From the NCBI RefSeq assembly GCF_900116635.1, contig NZ_FPBJ01000014.1, forward strand, positions 1 through 64,000: 64,000 nucleotides of DNA, in the 5' to 3' direction. Shown here piece by piece: positions 61,496 through 64,000 of this stretch. This stretch comes from Xenorhabdus koppenhoeferi. Lineage in GTDB: Bacteria; Pseudomonadota; Gammaproteobacteria; Enterobacterales; Enterobacteriaceae. A program made the translations under genes and the position numbers. The notes below the pieces were generated by a model, which searched no databases, was not told where the DNA came from, and saw nothing but the letters and a program-made list of their open reading frames with translations. The first letter of the stretch is position 1, and each line of letters opens with the position of its first letter.

Positions 61496-63565
61496 ATGAC
61501 TCAACAGACTTTCCTTGTGGAAATCGGCACAGAAGAGCTACCACCAAAAGCACTGCGTTCACTGGCTGAATCTTTTAAAGCCAATTTTGAGGCAGAGCTG
61601 AACAACGCTAATCTGGGTCATGGTGAAGTTAGCTGGTTTGCGGCTCCCCGTCGTTTAGCACTGAAAGTGGCAAATCTGGCTGCTGCACAGGCAGATCGTG
61701 AAGTTGAAAAACGTGGTCCTGCGATTGCTCAGGCATTTGATGCCGAAGGTAAACCAACTAAAGCAGCGGAAGGTTGGGCACGTGGTTGTGGCATTACCGT
61801 TGATCAGGCTGAGCGCATGGTGACGGACAAAGGGGAATGGCTGCTCTATCGTGCTCAGGTCAAAGGCCGTGAAGCAAAAGAATTGCTGGCAGAGATGGTG
61901 AGCAGGTCTCTGGACAAATTGCCTGTCCCTAAATTAATGCGTTGGGGTGATAAAGAAACTCAATTTGTTCGTCCGGTTCATACTGTCACTATGCTGTTAG
62001 GCAGCGAAGTGATTGAAGGCGAAATTCTGGGCATTAAATCAGATCGCATTATTCGTGGGCATCGCTTTATGGGCGAAGCCGAATTTACGATTGAAAACGC
62101 AGAACAGTATCCGACCATTTTGCAGGATCGTGGCTGTGTTATCGCGGATTATGAGACGCGTAAAGCGATTATCAAACGTGGTGCAGAACAGGCCGCGACA
62201 CAACTTGGTGGTGTGGCTGATCTGAGTAACAGCCTACTGGAAGAAGTGGCTTCTCTGGTGGAATGGCCGGTGGTACTGACTGCGAAATTCGAAGAAAAAT
62301 TCTTGGAAGTGCCTGCTGAGGCGCTGGTTTATACCATGAAAGGTGACCAGAAGTATTTTCCGGTTTACGACAAGTCTGGCAAATTGATGGCGAACTTTAT
62401 TTTTGTTACCAATATCGAATCCTCTGATCCTCAGCAAATTATTTCAGGTAACGAAAAAGTTGTACGCCCACGTCTGGCGGATGCAGAATTCTTCTTCAAA
62501 ACAGACCGTAAACAGCGTCTGGAAGATAATCTGCCTCGTCTGGAAACGGTATTGTTCCAGAAACAACTGGGTACACTGCGCGATAAAACAGATCGCATTC
62601 ACGCGCTGGCTGGCTGGATTGCAGAAAAAATCGGTGCAGATGTGAACCATGCGACTCGTGCGGGTCTATTGTCCAAATGTGACCTGATGACCAATATGGT
62701 GTTCGAATTCACCGATACGCAAGGCGTGATGGGTATGCACTATGCCCGTCATGACGGTGAAGCTGAAGATGTGGCACTGGCGCTGAACGAACAGTACCAG
62801 CCACGTTTCTCTGGTGATGAATTGCCATCAACAGGCGTTTCCTGTGCTGTCGCCATTGCAGACAAAATGGATACACTGGCAGGTATCTTCGGTATCAGTC
62901 AGCACCCGAAAGGGGATAAAGACCCGTTTGCATTGCGTCGGGCGGCCTTGGGTGTTCTGCGTATTATTGTTGAGAAAAAACTGCCTCTTGATCTCCAGAC
63001 CCTGGCAGAAGAAGCGGTACGTTTGTACGGTGGTAAACTGACCAATGAAAAAGCGGTGGATGACGTGGTTGAGTTTATGCTCGGTCGTTTCCGCGCTTGG
63101 TATCAGGAACTGGGTTACAGCGTCGATACCATTCAGGCCGTACTGGCGCGCCGTCCTACCCAACCTGCTGACTTTGATGCCCGCATGAAAGCAGTCACGC
63201 ATTTCCGCACGTTGGATGAGGCGGTTTCTCTGGCGGCGGCCAATAAGCGTGTTTCCAATATTCTGGCGAAATCAGAAGAGAAGTTGAATGACAGCGTTCA
63301 GGCTTCTGTATTGAAAGCAGCAGAAGAGATTCAACTGGCAACACATCTTGTGGTGTTGAAGGAAAAACTGACCCCGCTGTTTGCCGAAGGTCACTATCAG
63401 GATGCGCTGGTTGAACTGGCTTCTCTGCGTGAAGTGGTGGATGCGTTCTTCGATAATGTGATGGTGATGGATGAAGACAGTCAGGTCAGAGTAAACCGTC
63501 TGACACTGTTGAGTGAACTGCGCGATCTGTTCTTGCGTGTAGCGGATATTTCACTGCTCCAGTAA
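61496..63565 (+). CDS. glyS: glycyl-tRNA synthetase beta subunit
   Basis: 689 aa, the E. coli length. The N-terminal part ([19 protein letters not shown]) belongs to the family-specific body, a central HD-like domain follows (around 330-450), and the C-terminal anticodon-binding helices end [12 protein letters not shown]. It recognises tRNA-Gly for GlyQ. Cotranscribed with glyQ and followed by an intrinsic terminator. Confidence 0.98.
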   Translation: MTQQTFLVEIGTEELPPKALRSLAESFKANFEAELNNANLGHGEVSWFAAPRRLALKVANLAAAQADREVEKRGPAIAQAFDAEGKPTKAAEGWARGCGITVDQAERMVTDKGEWLLYRAQVKGREAKELLAEMVSRSLDKLPVPKLMRWGDKETQFVRPVHTVTMLLGSEVIEGEILGIKSDRIIRGHRFMGEAEFTIENAEQYPTILQDRGCVIADYETRKAIIKRGAEQAATQLGGVADLSNSLLEEVASLVEWPVVLTAKFEEKFLEVPAEALVYTMKGDQKYFPVYDKSGKLMANFIFVTNIESSDPQQIISGNEKVVRPRLADAEFFFKTDRKQRLEDNLPRLETVLFQKQLGTLRDKTDRIHALAGWIAEKIGADVNHATRAGLLSKCDLMTNMVFEFTDTQGVMGMHYARHDGEAEDVALALNEQYQPRFSGDELPSTGVSCAVAIADKMDTLAGIFGISQHPKGDKDPFALRRAALGVLRIIVEKKLPLDLQTLAEEAVRLYGGKLTNEKAVDDVVEFMLGRFRAWYQELGYSVDTIQAVLARRPTQPADFDARMKAVTHFRTLDEAVSLAAANKRVSNILAKSEEKLNDSVQASVLKAAEEIQLATHLVVLKEKLTPLFAEGHYQDALVELASLREVVDAFFDNVMVMDEDSQVRVNRLTLLSELRDLFLRVADISLLQ

Positions 63566-63588
63566 TCTCTGATTTGCTGATTTAATAT

Positions 63589-63617
63589 AAAACCTCACCA
63601 TTAGCGTGAGGTTTTTT
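63589..63617 (+). terminator. terminator after glyS
   Basis: AAAACCTCAC (63589-63598) and GTGAGGTTTT (63606-63615) form a stem with a 7-nt loop, ending in a T run. Confidence 0.9.
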
Positions 63618-63732
63618 GTGTCAGTAATCTATTGCATAACGTGTATTTTGGCTGGATTATCATCAAATAAACACTTATCGTTCAAAAGGTATTGACGGTT
63701 TGCAGCGCTGGCAGTAAGATGCGCCTCGTTTT

Positions 63733-63809
63733 CGGCGAGTAGCGCAGCTTGGTAGCGCAACTGGTTTGGGACCAGTGGGTCGGAGGTTCGAATCCTCTCT
63801 CGCCGACCA
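63733..63809 (+). tRNA. proM: tRNA-Pro (anticodon UGG)
   Basis: 77 nt from CGGCGAG to encoded CCA. The acceptor stem is CGGCGAG/CTCGCCG, the D arm GCGCAGCTTGGTAGCGC, the anticodon arm ACTGG-TTTGGGA-CCAGT (anticodon TGG), and the T arm GGAGGTTCGAATCCTC with variable loop between. It appears identical to E. coli proM. It decodes all or most Pro codons. The sequence immediately downstream contains a truncated foreign gene. Confidence 0.98.
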
Positions 63810-63818
63810 GCATTCTGA

Positions 63819-63847
63819 AACCCTGCTCTTATGAGCGGGGTTTTTTC
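63819..63847 (+). terminator. terminator after tRNA-Pro
   Basis: ACCCTGCTC (63820-63828) and GAGCGGGGT (63833-63841) pair with one mismatch around TTAT, followed by TTTTTTCTTTT. On the minus strand this is where the PIN toxin frame loses its family sequence. Confidence 0.88.
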
Positions 63848-63848
63848 T

Positions 63849-63917
63849 TTTCCCCAAAGATGGATCATCCGTTATCCACCAAATCAGGGTATGAGTATCC
63901 AATAAAAGCCGTTTCAT
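63849..63917 (-). pseudogene. PIN-domain (VapC-like) toxin gene, 5' fragment only
   Basis: The minus-strand frame begins MKRLLLDTHTLIWWITDDPS, the hallmark start of PIN toxins (LLLDTHxLxWW, with the first catalytic Asp), then runs into the tRNA-Pro terminator and tRNA itself, where it is nonsense until a stop near 63675. About 100 codons of a normal PIN protein are missing. The start overlaps the antitoxin stop (TTATGA). The gene was cut at the tRNA 3' flank. Confidence 0.8.
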
Positions 63918-64000
63918 AAAGATCCTTCAAACATTTTCTGTATATCACGGTCGGCTGCATAAAATCTTTCATCTATATTGACATCATTTTCGAATCCCCC
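63914..64000 (-). CDS. Phd/YefM-type antitoxin, C-terminal part (runs off window)
   Basis: An open frame enters from the window edge and ends with FYAADRDIQKMFEGSL and TGA, overlapping the PIN start codon by ATGA coupling. Antitoxins of the Phd type paired with PIN toxins often end in a MFEG-like tail, so the arrangement is a textbook antitoxin-toxin pair. Only 28 codons are visible. Confidence 0.65.
   Translation of the reverse strand, partial: GGFENDVNIDERFYAADRDIQKMFEGSL

Noticed and set aside
63629-63868. Minus-strand frame across tRNA-Pro containing AREDSNLRPTGPKP-type sequence
   Set aside because: This is the well-known false translation of a tRNA gene, not a protein.

Overview
The window looks like chromosome of an insect-pathogenic, nematode-symbiotic enterobacterium of the Xenorhabdus/Photorhabdus group, most likely Xenorhabdus. 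Core proteins align closely with E. coli over their full length. EnvZ is only 342 residues with almost no periplasmic loop, a form I recall being described for Xenorhabdus. ERIC repeats of 127 bp recur through the window, and accessory genes are AT-rich against a moderate-GC core. The species cannot be named from the sequence alone.

Layout. 1-94 is the edge of an IS1-like element. 138-9973 is core: tex, greB, ompR-envZ, and the pstSCAB-phoU phosphate operon behind a double Pho box. 10206-12465 is a small accessory module: an orphan type VI secretion Hcp, a candidate cargo effector with a Gly-rich hydrophobic segment, and a four-helix membrane protein that may be its immunity protein. A GT39-type membrane glycosyltransferase follows. 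14202-19147 is yihI, a hemN fossil, and the nitrogen genes glnG-glnL-glnA with clear NtrC and sigma-54 sites.

19555-35239 is an island of about 16 kb between glnA and bipA, which are adjacent and divergent in E. coli. It holds an RCC1-like protein, four tandem paralogues of an unrecognised multi-domain beta-rich family without signal peptides, a complete IS982-type insertion sequence, and a 1761-residue inverse autotransporter (invasin/intimin type) with about nine Ig-like repeats. All its genes lie on the minus strand. This is the best candidate for an undescribed system here.

36051-53818 is core again: bipA, yihX, dtd, fabY(yiiD), yicH, gltS, recG, spoT, rpoZ, gmk, ligB, yicG, yidR, yidQ. 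It follows E. coli gene order with local losses. xanP survives only as a C-terminal fossil. trmH is missing and half an ERIC lies in its place. rbn is missing between yihX and dtd. 54672-60233 holds AzlCD-type transporter genes, a coupled ferredoxin-reductase/desaturase/DUF2000 operon of unknown product, and avtA. 60563-63565 is glyQS. The window closes with tRNA-Pro(UGG), a PIN-domain toxin gene cut off at the tRNA terminator, and the 3' end of its antitoxin gene.

Two themes stand out. One is gene erosion that can be read residue by residue at conserved synteny points (hemN, xanP). The other is accessory surface and antagonism modules inserted at core junctions (phoU/yihI, glnA/bipA), with ERIC repeats in many of the gaps.
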